Assembly: GCA_045106735.1 (NCBI GenBank)
Contig: JBGCEZ010000046.1
Location: 1-41,054, forward strand
DNA from: JBGCEZ01 sp045106735
GTDB taxonomy: Bacteria; Planctomycetota; Phycisphaerae; Phycisphaerales; SM1A02
DNA length: 41,054 bases
Direction of reading: 5' to 3'
A program made the translations under genes and the position numbers. The notes under the pieces were generated by a model. The model did no database searches and was not told where the DNA came from. It was given only the letters and a program-made list of their open reading frames with translations. Position 1 is the stretch's first letter, and the number at the start of each line of letters is the position of its first letter. Shown piece by piece: positions 15,325-24,482 of this stretch.

Positions 15325-18273
15325 TCATCCCGTGCTTTGCATTGCCGCGGCGATCCCATTGAGACTGGCCAGCAGCGCCGCACGGATCGCCGGATCAACC
15401 GGCGTGCCGTCCGGAGTGTTTCGCGAGCGACGAAGCAGTTCGATCTGGGCCAAGTTGAGCGCGTCCGTGTCCGGATTCCGCAGGCGGATGGAATCGCGAA
15501 TCACGGGCCGACGAGCCAGGAGTCCGTGGCCATCACGTGCGTGATCACGTGCGCCATCAGGTGCGACATCACGTGCGCGATCGGGAGCGCGATCGCTCGT
15601 TTCATCGCTCCGGCCATTTTCAGCACCGGCTTGGCCATCAACGTGCGCGCCGTCGGGCTGGATGATGCTCAGCACAACGTCGCGGGTTCGGGCGAACTCG
15701 GATTCGACCTTGCCGAGCATGGGATGGTCCGCCGCCAGACCCGCGCCGACGGTATAGCGACGGGTGATGAGGAGCCGGGCCCGGGCGAGCTCCTGCTCGC
15801 AGTTGGCCAGAATCGCGTGGAAGATCGGCCATTCAACGTTCCAGGTGCGGAGGCGATCAAGGAGGGCGGGGTCGGCGTCGATCGCGGCGGTCAGCCCGGT
15901 GCCCACGCCGTACCAGCCAGGAGCGGTGGCCCGCATTTGGGTCCAGGCGAATCCCCACGGGATCGCGCGGAGGCGATCGAAGTCAGCCGCTCCCGGCGAG
16001 CGCATGACCGGGCGTGAGGCGAGCGGCAACTCACTGATCGCGGCGATGGGCGCGGTGCCCATGTACCACGGCCAGAATTCGGGATCGTCGATCAGGCCGC
16101 GATACGCGTGCATGGACTCGGTGGCGATCGATTCCATGACTTCGGCGGCGCCAACGGGCGCGTCCGGATCGGGATCGGATGCGCGGCCGACGTCCGGGTT
16201 GCCGTGGGAATTCGGTGGCTGGGGGCCATCGGCCGTCGCGGTGATCATGCCGCTGACGACCTGTTCGAGGTGTCGGTGGGCGATGGCCGGGAGCGCGTAT
16301 CGGAAACTGATGACCTCGCCCTGTTCGGTAAATCGGATGCGTCCGGTGCGACTGGCCTTGGGAGCGGCAAGGATCGCGCGGTTCGCGCGTCCGCCGCCGC
16401 GTCCGACCGTGCCGCCGCGGCCATGGAAGAGTCGAATCTGCACCCCCGCGCGCTCGCCGACCTGGCTGACGTCGGCCTGCGCTCGATGCAGCAGCCAGTT
16501 GGCCACCCAGTACCCGCCATCTTTGTTCGAGTCGGAGTAGCCGAGCATGACTTCCTGAAGATCGCCTCGGCGACGGAGGTGTTCCCGGTAGACCGGCTCG
16601 TCCAGCAGCGCCGTGAGCAGTGACTCGGATCGCCGGAGATCGTCGATCGTTTCGAAGAGCGGGGCGACGTCGATCCCGGAGGTGGGCGTGGGGTGGGCGA
16701 CGGTCTCGGACGCGGCCGGGACGGAAACGGACTTCGTCGGCGTTGCCGGCGGCGGGCGATGGAGTCCAACCTCTTTGGCCAGTAGCAACGTCTCCAGGAC
16801 ATCGCTCACCGTGTGGGTCATGCTCACGACATACGAGCCGATGGATCCGGGAGCGTGCGCCGCGGCGTCGGCCACGACCGCCATCGTGTTCAACACGGAT
16901 GCCGTCGCTTCCGAGACTTCGAGGTGGGCGGGGATGAGCGGCCGCGGGCTCGCGAGCTCACTCCGAAGCACCGCCAAGCGATCGGCTTCGGTTCGGTCGC
17001 GGTAGTCGTGGCACACACCCGCGCAGCGCAGCAATTCGTCGACGGCCCGTTCGTGGACATCCGAATGCTGGCGGACGTCCAGAGCGGCGAGATGCAATCC
17101 GAAGGTACGCGCGCGGATGATGGCATCGCGCAGCGGGCCGTCGGCGGCGAGTTGGCCGAGGTCGGACGCGGTGAGTGAGTCGGCGATGAGCTGCAAGTCG
17201 GCAGCGAACGGCCCTGCGGCGTAGGCGGAAGCGTCGGTGCGTGCCGCGCGGAGCCGGGCCATGATCTGCATGACGCGCACGCGGTAGGGCTCGAAGCCGA
17301 CATGACGCAGCGATCCGGCATCGAGCCACGGATCCTCTTCGATGGCGGCCAGCAGTTCCGGACTGACCGATCGGCGGCGTACGGACACCGTCAGGTCCCG
17401 GCGGAGCGTCTCCAACGCCTCCAGGTGCAGATCGATGGCCGCTTCGCGGTGACGCTGCAGCGCGTTTCGCGTGACCTCGGCGGTCACGCGGGGATTGCCG
17501 TCTCGGTCACCGCCGATCCACGATCGATAGCGAATCACGGTCGGCAGATCGGGCACGTCCTCGTCTGGATGTTGCTCGGCCATCGTTCGGCGGATGTCGG
17601 CGTACAGCTGGGGTACCGTCTGCCAGATTGAACCGCCGAGGTAGTGCAGGCCGTTTCTTACTTCGTCTGCCGCATCCAGCCGTTCGGAACGTACCTCATC
17701 GGTCACCGTCAGTTCGAGCAACGACCGGCGCAGCGACGCTTCTTCCTGTTCCCGCTCGGCCGGCGTCAGTCGAGGGTCATCCATTCGCATGACGGACTCC
17801 GCCATGCGGTGCTGCTTGCGCAGCACGGAACGTCGCCGCGCTTCGGTCGGATGGGCGGTGAGGGTCGGCTGGATGTCCAGGCGGTGCAGCACGTCCACCA
17901 AGGCTTGGGCGTTTCCGCCGGCGCGGTTCAGGCCGGCGACCGCCTCCGCGATGGACTCGGCCCGTGGCGCGGTGGCCGTGGCGACGCGTTCGCGCTCGCG
18001 ATTGACGCGGGCGATGAGGATCTGCTCGGCCTTGTTGCGCAGGTGAAAACGCATCGTCAGCAACTGGATGACCTGGCGAATTCGGTCCGTGGGAAGCGAC
18101 GCAAGCCAGCCGGCCGCGGTTTCCAGCTGGTCCGCGCCGGCGGAATCGCCGCCGGGACGGCAGTGGGATCGCAGGGTGGCTTCGTCGGCGAGCGTTTGTT
18201 CGCCCCCGGAACGAGCGAACTCTTCTTCGAGCAGGCGCTCGAGCATCGGCGCGACACCGGGCAGCGTGGACAC
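15325..18273 (-). CDS. ppc: Phosphoenolpyruvate carboxylase
   Basis: The product is 982 residues from a GTG at 18273, with GGAG nine bases upstream. It catalyses PEP + bicarbonate to oxaloacetate + phosphate, replenishing the TCA cycle. Family signatures are all present: TLTAHPTEARRRSVL with the catalytic histidine near residue 140, YRSWIGGDRDGNPRVTAE, EVMLGYSDSNKDGGYW and FHGRGGTVGRGGG. The protein ends SLNGIAAAMQSTG, where E. coli ends GMRNTG. Near the C-terminus, before RDSIRLRNPDTDALN, there is a low-complexity insert of about 40 residues (RARDVAPDGARDHARDGHG) encoded by 12-bp repeats. A second Pro/Thr/Ser-rich insert lies around residue 500. An ATG at 18246 is an alternative start. Confidence 0.96.
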   Translation of the reverse strand: MSTLPGVAPMLERLLEEEFARSGGEQTLADEATLRSHCRPGGDSAGADQLETAAGWLASLPTDRIRQVIQLLTMRFHLRNKAEQILIARVNRERERVATATAPRAESIAEAVAGLNRAGGNAQALVDVLHRLDIQPTLTAHPTEARRRSVLRKQHRMAESVMRMDDPRLTPAEREQEEASLRRSLLELTVTDEVRSERLDAADEVRNGLHYLGGSIWQTVPQLYADIRRTMAEQHPDEDVPDLPTVIRYRSWIGGDRDGNPRVTAEVTRNALQRHREAAIDLHLEALETLRRDLTVSVRRRSVSPELLAAIEEDPWLDAGSLRHVGFEPYRVRVMQIMARLRAARTDASAYAAGPFAADLQLIADSLTASDLGQLAADGPLRDAIIRARTFGLHLAALDVRQHSDVHERAVDELLRCAGVCHDYRDRTEADRLAVLRSELASPRPLIPAHLEVSEATASVLNTMAVVADAAAHAPGSIGSYVVSMTHTVSDVLETLLLAKEVGLHRPPPATPTKSVSVPAASETVAHPTPTSGIDVAPLFETIDDLRRSESLLTALLDEPVYREHLRRRGDLQEVMLGYSDSNKDGGYWVANWLLHRAQADVSQVGERAGVQIRLFHGRGGTVGRGGGRANRAILAAPKASRTGRIRFTEQGEVISFRYALPAIAHRHLEQVVSGMITATADGPQPPNSHGNPDVGRASDPDPDAPVGAAEVMESIATESMHAYRGLIDDPEFWPWYMGTAPIAAISELPLASRPVMRSPGAADFDRLRAIPWGFAWTQMRATAPGWYGVGTGLTAAIDADPALLDRLRTWNVEWPIFHAILANCEQELARARLLITRRYTVGAGLAADHPMLGKVESEFARTRDVVLSIIQPDGAHVDGQAGAENGRSDETSDRAPDRARDVAPDGARDHARDGHGLLARRPVIRDSIRLRNPDTDALNLAQIELLRRSRNTPDGTPVDPAIRAALLASLNGIAAAMQSTG
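15529..15612. repeat. 12-bp tandem repeat inside ppc
   Basis: Seven degenerate 12-base units (such as GCCATCACGTGC, GTGATCACGTGC, GACATCACGTGC) encode repeating Asp-x-Ala-Arg tetrapeptides on the minus strand. They lie in a surface loop close to the PEP carboxylase C-terminus. Confidence 0.75.
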
Positions 18274-18498
18274 AGTCGAATCTCCGGGCGATGGCGGCGG
18301 ACGTGCCTTTCGGAGGCGAAGGCAAGGTGTCCAGCGTATCGACAGGAGCGAATCCCGGTCCGGGCACGGCGCGGGGGCAGCGCCGAAGAGCGCAGGATGG
18401 CACGAAGGGCTTGGCCGCGCGTCTGTGGCGTTCGGCGGTGCGAGGCATGCGATGGAGTCGGCGGCCGCGATTCTTGAACCGACCGGCGCGGTGCCGGA

Positions 18499-21400
18499 TC
18501 AGTCGTCAGCCACCGGATTCTCGTGCGGCAAGGTGGCGTCGGCGGCGCTCAAGCGCGCTTCGATGATCGCCGCGAGTTCGTCGACGCCCGGCGGCTCCAG
18601 GACGTCCAAGTGCATGGCCGAAAGGGCGTCCACATCGATGTCGTCGACGTAGTCTTCCCAGCCATTGGTCTCGGAGCGAATCGTGAACTGATCGTTGGCG
18701 TTGTCGGTACAGCGGATCAACTGCATCGAACCGCCGAACGGCTTCGGCGCGTAGGCCGTGACCGCCTGTTCACTGGCCAATCGGAGTTGGCGCAAGTGCG
18801 GGGCGGGCGACACGTTCCAGTCGCTTTCGAGCGAAGCGCCGCGGTCGTTGCCTCGGTTTGCGGCGGGAGCGTCGCCCTCATTGGGGGGAGGCGTGGCGAT
18901 CGGCGGCAATTGGCGTCCGCGACGACGGGCCAGCACACGTTGAAAACGCGAATGCAGGTACGCCCAACGTCCTTCCTCCGGGCCAAAGACGAGGTTCCGC
19001 AGGTGGGCACGCAGTCGCTCGTGCCGTGGGCGCTTGCGAATGGCGCCCGGAGCGTAGCTGTCGACGAGGATCAAGGCGTCGATCGTCTCGCCATCGGCTT
19101 CCAGGCGTCGGGCGATTTCAAAGGCGACGAGTCCGCCGAGGCTGTAGCCGGCGATCCGCCACGGGCCGTGGCGCCGCGTCCGACGCATTTCGTCGAGCAT
19201 CGCTTGGGCGATCCCCTCCACCGTCTCGTGCGGGGGCTGGGTCCCCGAGAAACCGGGGTAGGCCAGGCCGATGAATCGGCGGTCCGGATCGAGTCGCTCG
19301 GCCAACGTGCGGAACGCAACCGGGTGACCGCCGAGCCCCGCGATGCAGAACAGGGGCGGCCGATGGTCACCCGAACGCAACGGAACGAGGAGGGACTCGG
19401 CATCGGCGTCGTCGGCTCGATGGACCTCGGGCGGCTGGTCGGCATTCGGGGCGGTGGACGCCGTGGCCGGGCTCGCGGTGTTTCCGCGTCGGCTGAGGTT
19501 GATCGACTCGGTGTCGATGGCTGCGGCGAGGGCCGCGGGCGTGGGTGCGGTCCAGAGGCGCGGGAGCGGCAGCCGTCGGCGGAGGCGCGCTTCAATGCCG
19601 GCGAACAACCGAACGGCCATCAGCGAGTGGCCGCCGATTTCGAAGAAGTCGTCGTGCCGGTCGATGTCGACGCCGGGAAACAACTCGTTCCAGAGGCGAA
19701 CGACTGCTGCCTCGGTGGCCGTGACCGGCGGCGTCACCGTCCGGCCGCCAGACTCGGTTGTGGGTCGCCGATCGGTCCGATGCACGCGCACCTTCGCTCG
19801 GCCCGGCGCGCCGCTCGAGGATCCGCGCGGAGCGTTCGGATGATCAAAGTCGAGTGGCCCGTGATCGCCGGAGGCGGTCTCCGAGCGTGTGGCGAACGAG
19901 TCGTCGCCAGGCTCGCCGCCCGGTCCGCCGTTCGGTCCGCCGTCCAGTTCGCCGCCCGGTCCGCCGTCCAGTCCGCCGCCCAGTCCGCCGCCCAGTTCGC
20001 CGTCCAGTCCGCCGTCCAGTTCGCCGCCCGGCCCGTCCACGGCACTCCCGCGACGTTCGGGGTTCGCCGATCCGGCCGCTGGCGTCCACTGCGGCAAGCG
20101 AGCCCGATCGAGCTTGCCATTCGCCGTCGACGGCATTGCGTCCAAGACGACGAAGCCTGTCGGCTGCATCCAGGATGGCAGGCGGCGTCCCAGGGCTGCA
20201 CGGCAGTCCGCAACGAGTGCGTCCTCGGCCGAGTCTCGCGTCGAATTCACGGGCGTCGCGGGCGTGCCCGACGTCGGAACGACATACGCGATCAGGCGCA
20301 GGTCATTGCCTGGCGCCGGCTCCGCGATCACCACGGCGTCACGAATCCCGCGGAGATCTCGCAAGGCGGCGGCGATCTCTCCTGGCTCGATTCGGTGGCC
20401 GCGGATTTTCACCTGGTCGTCAAAACGTCCCAGAAACTCGATCGCCCCATCGGAGCGCTCGCGCACCCGGTCGCCGGTCCGGTACCAGCGAGTCGGCTGG
20501 CCGTCGGCATCCGGGACCGTGACGAACCTCTCGGCCGTCAGCTCCGGACGTTCGACGTAGCCGAGGGCCAGTCCGTCCCCGCCGATCCAGAGTTCACCCG
20601 GTTCGCCGGGTGCCTGCGGGCCGCCGGTGGCCCCCGCGATGCGGATCGCTGTGTGGTTGATCGGGCGGCCAATCGGCACGGACGCGGCCCGGGCATCCAG
20701 TGGTCGTTCGATCGGATGCGTGCAGGCGAAAGTCGTACTCTCCGTCGGCCCGTAGCCGTTGATGATGCGCACGTTCGGCAATTCGGCCAGACCGCGGCGC
20801 ACGTGCGTCACCGAAAGTGCTTCGCCGCCGATGAGCAGTTCTTGCAGGCCACGCAGGGCGTGCGGGGCGGTGTCGATGAGCGTGTTGTAGAGCGCGGCGG
20901 TCAACCACATGGTGGTCACGCGCTCGCGCCGGATGACCGCGGCCAGTCGTTCGGGATCGAGTCCGGCTTCGGCATCGAAGACGCAACGTCCACCGTTGAC
21001 CATCGGCCCCCAGATTTCGAGGGTGGACGCATCGAAACTGATCGGGGCGAGGGCGAGCACGCAGGTTGTGTCGTTCAGCGTGGCAAAGTCGTTGTCGACG
21101 ACGAGCCGCAAGATCGCCCGGTGGGGCACCAGCACGCCCTTGGGGCGGCCAGTCGAGCCCGATGTGTACATGATGTACGCCGCGTCATCCGGGCCATGGC
21201 CAGTCGGCGTAAACGGCGGGGCAGACGCCGTCAGCAAATCCGCCGCCCGCAGCCGGGTCGGGCCGGTTCCGGCGTCGGGATCCGCGTCGTGCGCGTCCGC
21301 CACGCCCGCCACGTCCGCCGGATCATCCGCGTCATCCGAATCATTCGTGACCAGAACGCGGGCGGCGCAGTCTTCCAGCATCCAGCGGCGGCGATCGGCG

Positions 21401-23616
21401 GGATACGCGGGATCGATCGGGACGTACGTCGCCCCCGCCCGCAGGATCCCCAACAGGAGCGCGACAAGGTCCACCGAGCGATCCACTTCGAGGGCGACGC
21501 GATCGCCCCGTTGCACGCCTGCCGCCTGCATATTGGCCGCGACACGGTCGGCGACGGCGGAAAGTTCCTGCCACGTCAGCGTCCGGCCGTCGCCGGCGAT
21601 CGCCGTCCGTTGCCCATCGGCAGCGGCGGCGCGAGCGACGGCGTCATCGACGGTGCCCTCGAGCCGCGGGTCGCGGCGTGATCCAATCGTGCGGCGGTCG
21701 AAGCGGCGTTCGGCGCCCGGGCCGCCCGGCAGCTCCAGCGCACTGATGGTCGCGGCCGGCGTATCAGCCGCTGCCCGCACAACGTCGGCCAGTTGATCGA
21801 CGAGCCTCGCGGCCGCGGCATCCGTCCACGTATCGGCGGAAAATTCGACGAATCCGGTCGCGCCGGTTTCGGTCAACTCCACCGACCAGGTCAATTCAAA
21901 GCGGGCGACGCGGAGGTCGACGGGCCGCGATCGGATCGTCGTTCCGGCGATCGACATCGGGGCCAGTGGCTGGTCTCGGACGACCAACGCGGTGGAAAAC
22001 AGCGGCGTACTGCGACCGGCTCGGGGGGGACTGGTCGCCTCCACGATCGCGCCGAGTCCCACCGCTCCGTGCCGCAGTCCTTCGACCACTCGATCCCGGG
22101 TACGAGCGACCGCGGCGTCAAAGCTGGGGTCATCGGACAGGTCAAGCCGCAGCGGCAGCACGTTGACAAAGCAGCCGAAATCTTCGCGCCCACGATCGAC
22201 CCGGGTCAGCAGGGATGGCATGCCGACGACGTGGTCGGCTCGGTCGCTGAACCGGGCGAAGAGGGCGTGCAAGCTGGTCATCAGCACCATGTACGGCGTG
22301 GTGCCGGTGCGATCGACGAGCGTGTCGATCGCCGTTCGCTCGGCTGCGCCCCACGTGATCGGCACGCGCCGGCCAGAGGAACCGAAGCTCGCGCGGCGGC
22401 GACGCGGGGCCGGCAGGTCAAGGCCAGGCGTGGCTCCCTCGAGCCGGGACCGCCATGCATCCAAGTCGACCGCGATGCGTTCCGGGTCGCGGGGCGGGTC
22501 ATCCGGAAGCGAACGCGGGTCGCGGGGGGCCGCATCCATCGCCGCCGTTTGATCGCCCCAGTTGGCCAGGCGGTCACTCCACTGCCGGAAGAGACTTTCG
22601 ACGGTCCACTCGTCGCAGATGACGTGGTGCATGACCACCAACAGCGTCGAGGGTTGGTTTTCACGCAGCAGCACCGTCCCGCGAATCAGCGGGCCGCGAT
22701 CCAGGTCGAATGGCCGGCTGGCCAGAGCGGCGATGCGCCGGTCGAGGTCAGCGTCGCTGGTCCCGGTCAGGCCGATGATCTCGAGCTCCGGCGCTTGCGT
22801 CGCGCCCTCGCGCCGCACCGGTTGTCCATCGATCACCGGGTACGTGCACGTGAAGATCGCGTGGTCGGCAACGAGGTCGGCCCACGTGGCGGCGAGCGCC
22901 CGGGTATCGATCGGACCGTCGACGTCCAGGGCCACTGCTTCGTGGTAGGCCGGGTCCGCACCGGACATGCGGTGCATGAACCAGATGGCCGATTCCGCCG
23001 GCCGCAGCGGACGGTCCCCGGGCCGGGGCATCTCGCCCTCGCGCGGGGTGCGTTGGGGCAAGGTCGCGCCGGAAGTGGGTTCCTGCCCGGCGTCCGGACC
23101 GGAGTCCGGACCGGCACGGCGGTTCGGTTCTTGTGCGGGGGCAGGTGCAGTTGGTCGTGCCAGCGACGGCGGGGCGGGGTCCGCGTTCGGCTCATCGACA
23201 CTTGGCGGCGGGGGTTCCGCGCCGGCCACGAGCTGCGAGACAGCCCGCGGGGTCGGCGTCGCGAGGACGTCGGCCACGGGCACGATCAGGCCGTGGGCGG
23301 TCCGGAGCCGCGAAACGAGCCGCATGGCGGCCAGGCTGTGGCCGCCAAGGTTCAGAAAGTCGTCGTCGGGGCCTACGCGCTCGAGGCCCAGGACGTCGGC
23401 AAAGACCTGGCTGACGGCCTCCAGGTGCCGATCCGTGGGCGCGACGATCGCGCCGTCCTCAGGACGGGGGCACGGATCATCGGGGTTCAGCGATTCAGCC
23501 CCGGACCTCACGTCCCACTTCTCCGGTGCCAGTTCGGCACGGTTTTCTTCCCTCGCCGCGTTCATGTCGGGTGAAGGCCGTCGATCGACCGCTCCTGCGC
23601 GGCCCTTTCTGTACAT
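18499..23616 (-). CDS. Stand-alone non-ribosomal peptide synthetase, T-C-A-T-TE
   Basis: From the ATG at 23616 (GAGG seven bases upstream; the ATG at 23565 is an alternative) the product is about 1705 residues. Domains in order: carrier (LGGHSLAAMRL, Ser94); condensation with MHHVICDEW (about residue 330; canonical is HHxxxDG) and CFVNVLPLRLD; adenylation with YTSGSTGRPKGV (about 817), FDASTLEIWG, NGYGPTEST, RWYRTGDRVR and NGKLDRA; second carrier (IGGHSLMAVRL, Ser1331); type I thioesterase with GYSLGG (Ser1492), Asp in LVDSYAPG and a late His in AMHLDV. Reading the ten binding-pocket positions by eye gives D-A-L-W-L-G-G-T-F-K, close to one classic valine code (DAFWIGGTFK). The first carrier has no adenylation domain in front. 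Gly/Asp/Leu/Pro-rich linkers separate domains. No phosphopantetheinyl transferase or tailoring genes are nearby. Confidence 0.93.
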   Translation of the reverse strand: MYRKGRAGAVDRRPSPDMNAAREENRAELAPEKWDVRSGAESLNPDDPCPRPEDGAIVAPTDRHLEAVSQVFADVLGLERVGPDDDFLNLGGHSLAAMRLVSRLRTAHGLIVPVADVLATPTPRAVSQLVAGAEPPPPSVDEPNADPAPPSLARPTAPAPAQEPNRRAGPDSGPDAGQEPTSGATLPQRTPREGEMPRPGDRPLRPAESAIWFMHRMSGADPAYHEAVALDVDGPIDTRALAATWADLVADHAIFTCTYPVIDGQPVRREGATQAPELEIIGLTGTSDADLDRRIAALASRPFDLDRGPLIRGTVLLRENQPSTLLVVMHHVICDEWTVESLFRQWSDRLANWGDQTAAMDAAPRDPRSLPDDPPRDPERIAVDLDAWRSRLEGATPGLDLPAPRRRRASFGSSGRRVPITWGAAERTAIDTLVDRTGTTPYMVLMTSLHALFARFSDRADHVVGMPSLLTRVDRGREDFGCFVNVLPLRLDLSDDPSFDAAVARTRDRVVEGLRHGAVGLGAIVEATSPPRAGRSTPLFSTALVVRDQPLAPMSIAGTTIRSRPVDLRVARFELTWSVELTETGATGFVEFSADTWTDAAAARLVDQLADVVRAAADTPAATISALELPGGPGAERRFDRRTIGSRRDPRLEGTVDDAVARAAAADGQRTAIAGDGRTLTWQELSAVADRVAANMQAAGVQRGDRVALEVDRSVDLVALLLGILRAGATYVPIDPAYPADRRRWMLEDCAARVLVTNDSDDADDPADVAGVADAHDADPDAGTGPTRLRAADLLTASAPPFTPTGHGPDDAAYIMYTSGSTGRPKGVLVPHRAILRLVVDNDFATLNDTTCVLALAPISFDASTLEIWGPMVNGGRCVFDAEAGLDPERLAAVIRRERVTTMWLTAALYNTLIDTAPHALRGLQELLIGGEALSVTHVRRGLAELPNVRIINGYGPTESTTFACTHPIERPLDARAASVPIGRPINHTAIRIAGATGGPQAPGEPGELWIGGDGLALGYVERPELTAERFVTVPDADGQPTRWYRTGDRVRERSDGAIEFLGRFDDQVKIRGHRIEPGEIAAALRDLRGIRDAVVIAEPAPGNDLRLIAYVVPTSGTPATPVNSTRDSAEDALVADCRAALGRRLPSWMQPTGFVVLDAMPSTANGKLDRARLPQWTPAAGSANPERRGSAVDGPGGELDGGLDGELGGGLGGGLDGGPGGELDGGPNGGPGGEPGDDSFATRSETASGDHGPLDFDHPNAPRGSSSGAPGRAKVRVHRTDRRPTTESGGRTVTPPVTATEAAVVRLWNELFPGVDIDRHDDFFEIGGHSLMAVRLFAGIEARLRRRLPLPRLWTAPTPAALAAAIDTESINLSRRGNTASPATASTAPNADQPPEVHRADDADAESLLVPLRSGDHRPPLFCIAGLGGHPVAFRTLAERLDPDRRFIGLAYPGFSGTQPPHETVEGIAQAMLDEMRRTRRHGPWRIAGYSLGGLVAFEIARRLEADGETIDALILVDSYAPGAIRKRPRHERLRAHLRNLVFGPEEGRWAYLHSRFQRVLARRRGRQLPPIATPPPNEGDAPAANRGNDRGASLESDWNVSPAPHLRQLRLASEQAVTAYAPKPFGGSMQLIRCTDNANDQFTIRSETNGWEDYVDDIDVDALSAMHLDVLEPPGVDELAAIIEARLSAADATLPHENPVADD
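19910..20029. repeat. 12-bp tandem repeat in NRPS linker
   Basis: Ten consecutive 12-base units, variants of GGTCCGCCGTCC/AGTTCGCCGCCC, encode GGxL/GGxP-type tetrapeptides (GGELDGGLDGELGGGL and so on) on the minus strand. They lie between the adenylation domain and the second carrier domain, where flexible linkers are tolerated. Confidence 0.85.
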
Positions 23617-23700
23617 CGAGCGCCTCGTCGCTGATCTTCGTCGATCCCGGACGATCGTGCATGAATTCGGGATTCTCGGACGCCTGGGGCCGGATTGGCT

Positions 23701-23836
23701 GGCACCTGGCACCTGGCACCTGGCACCTGGCGACGGACGGAGGACGGTTGGCGGTTGGCGGTTCGCGGTCGGCGGTTCGCGGTCGGCGGTTCGCGAGCGG
23801 ACGGTTGGCGAGCGGCGGTTCGCAAGCGGTGGTTCG
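23701..23836. repeat. Heptanucleotide tandem repeat array
   Basis: Four exact GGCACCT heptamers (23701-23728) are followed, after a short interruption, by about thirteen 7-base units of two alternating types, CGGTTSG/CGGTCGG and CGAGCGG (23745-23836), with one inserted base. A period of seven is incompatible with an open frame. Heptameric short tandem repeats are known between genes in filamentous cyanobacteria; a role here is unknown. Confidence 0.8.
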
Positions 23837-23992
23837 CCACACGCCGATCTCGAGAGGCCGGCGTGGTCGCGGGCGGGGCACTTCACGGCGGTCGGTGGGG
23901 CGGCCCAGCGGCTTCTCGTCCGCTTCGGAGCCCGTGCCGGGGGAGGGGAGGTGCTCGGTACACGGATTCCTCGGGTTCGACGCCGCTGGCCG

Positions 23993-24021
23993 TTGCGACT
24001 GATTCTCAATCGCCCTAGGAT
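23993..24021 (+). promoter_or_regulatory. Promoter of feoAB with palindrome in the spacer
   Basis: TTGCGA (23993-23998) and TAGGAT (24016-24021) are 17 bases apart, with an expected start near 24028 and a 35-base leader before feoA. The spacer contains the palindrome GATT-CTC-AATC (24001-24011), positioned like an iron-responsive repressor operator (Fur or DtxR type). The match to the Fur consensus is only partial. Confidence 0.5.
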
Positions 24022-24062
24022 GCCGGCGGCCAGCCCTTCTTTCCGTCCGCCCGGAGTCTTCC

Positions 24063-24380
24063 GTGACCACCGCACCCGCATCGCCGATTCGCCCGACGCC
24101 CGGCGAGGCGTCCGTGCCGACGGCCGTGCCGCTGACCAGCCTCCGGCCGGGGGACCGCGGACGCGTGTGCGGCTTTCGAACGGAAGGCGACGACGCCGAC
24201 TTCGTCCGCGCTCTGGGCATCCACGATGCGTGCGACCTCCGCATTTGCCGTTCCAAAGGCGTGTGCATCGTGCAGGTGTCCGGGGAAAACGGCTCGGGTT
24301 GCCGCGTCGCGATCGACACTCGGCTGGCCAAGGATCTGCTGGTCACCCCGTTGACCCTCGGCGGCGACGCCGTCGGCTGA
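24063..24380 (+). CDS. feoA: FeoA-domain protein
   Basis: The product is 105 residues from a GTG at 24063 with CGGAG about ten bases upstream. After a 20-residue Pro/Thr-rich leader it shows the FeoA SH3-like pattern: PLTSLRPGDRGRVCGF, FVRALGIHDACDLRI and CRVAIDTRLAKDLLV. FeoA is a small cytosolic partner of the ferrous-iron transporter FeoB. A Cys-rich tendency (CGF, HDACDL, ICRSKGVCIV, GSGC) is more than usual for FeoA and could bind metal, which is inference. feoB follows after about 100 bases on the same strand. Confidence 0.85.
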   Translation: MTTAPASPIRPTPGEASVPTAVPLTSLRPGDRGRVCGFRTEGDDADFVRALGIHDACDLRICRSKGVCIVQVSGENGSGCRVAIDTRLAKDLLVTPLTLGGDAVG

Positions 24381-24482
24381 GCCCCCGCGGCGACGGATTC
24401 GAGCCCGCGTCGAGTCGCCCGCGCTTCTCACCACTCTCTCTGCACGGTCCGGCCGATGGCCAGGCCGACGAGGCCCCCCGAC

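Larger units (their letters stand above)
23617..24062. other. Divergent intergenic region between NRPS and feoA
   Basis: This 446-base stretch contains the heptamer repeat array (23701-23836) and the feoA promoter (23993-24021). Possible reading frames across it are broken or low-complexity, so I assign no gene. A recognisable NRPS promoter was not found, and the array lies within its probable leader or promoter zone. Confidence 0.55.

Noticed and set aside
18523..21681. 1052-codon rightward frame inside the NRPS
   Set aside because: The opposite strand encodes intact carrier, adenylation and thioesterase motifs, so this is a shadow. The same applies to 21793-23574.
24001..24011. Confident Fur box
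   Set aside because: Only the GATT/AATC core matches. The rest of the 15-bp Fur consensus does not, so it is kept only as a candidate operator.
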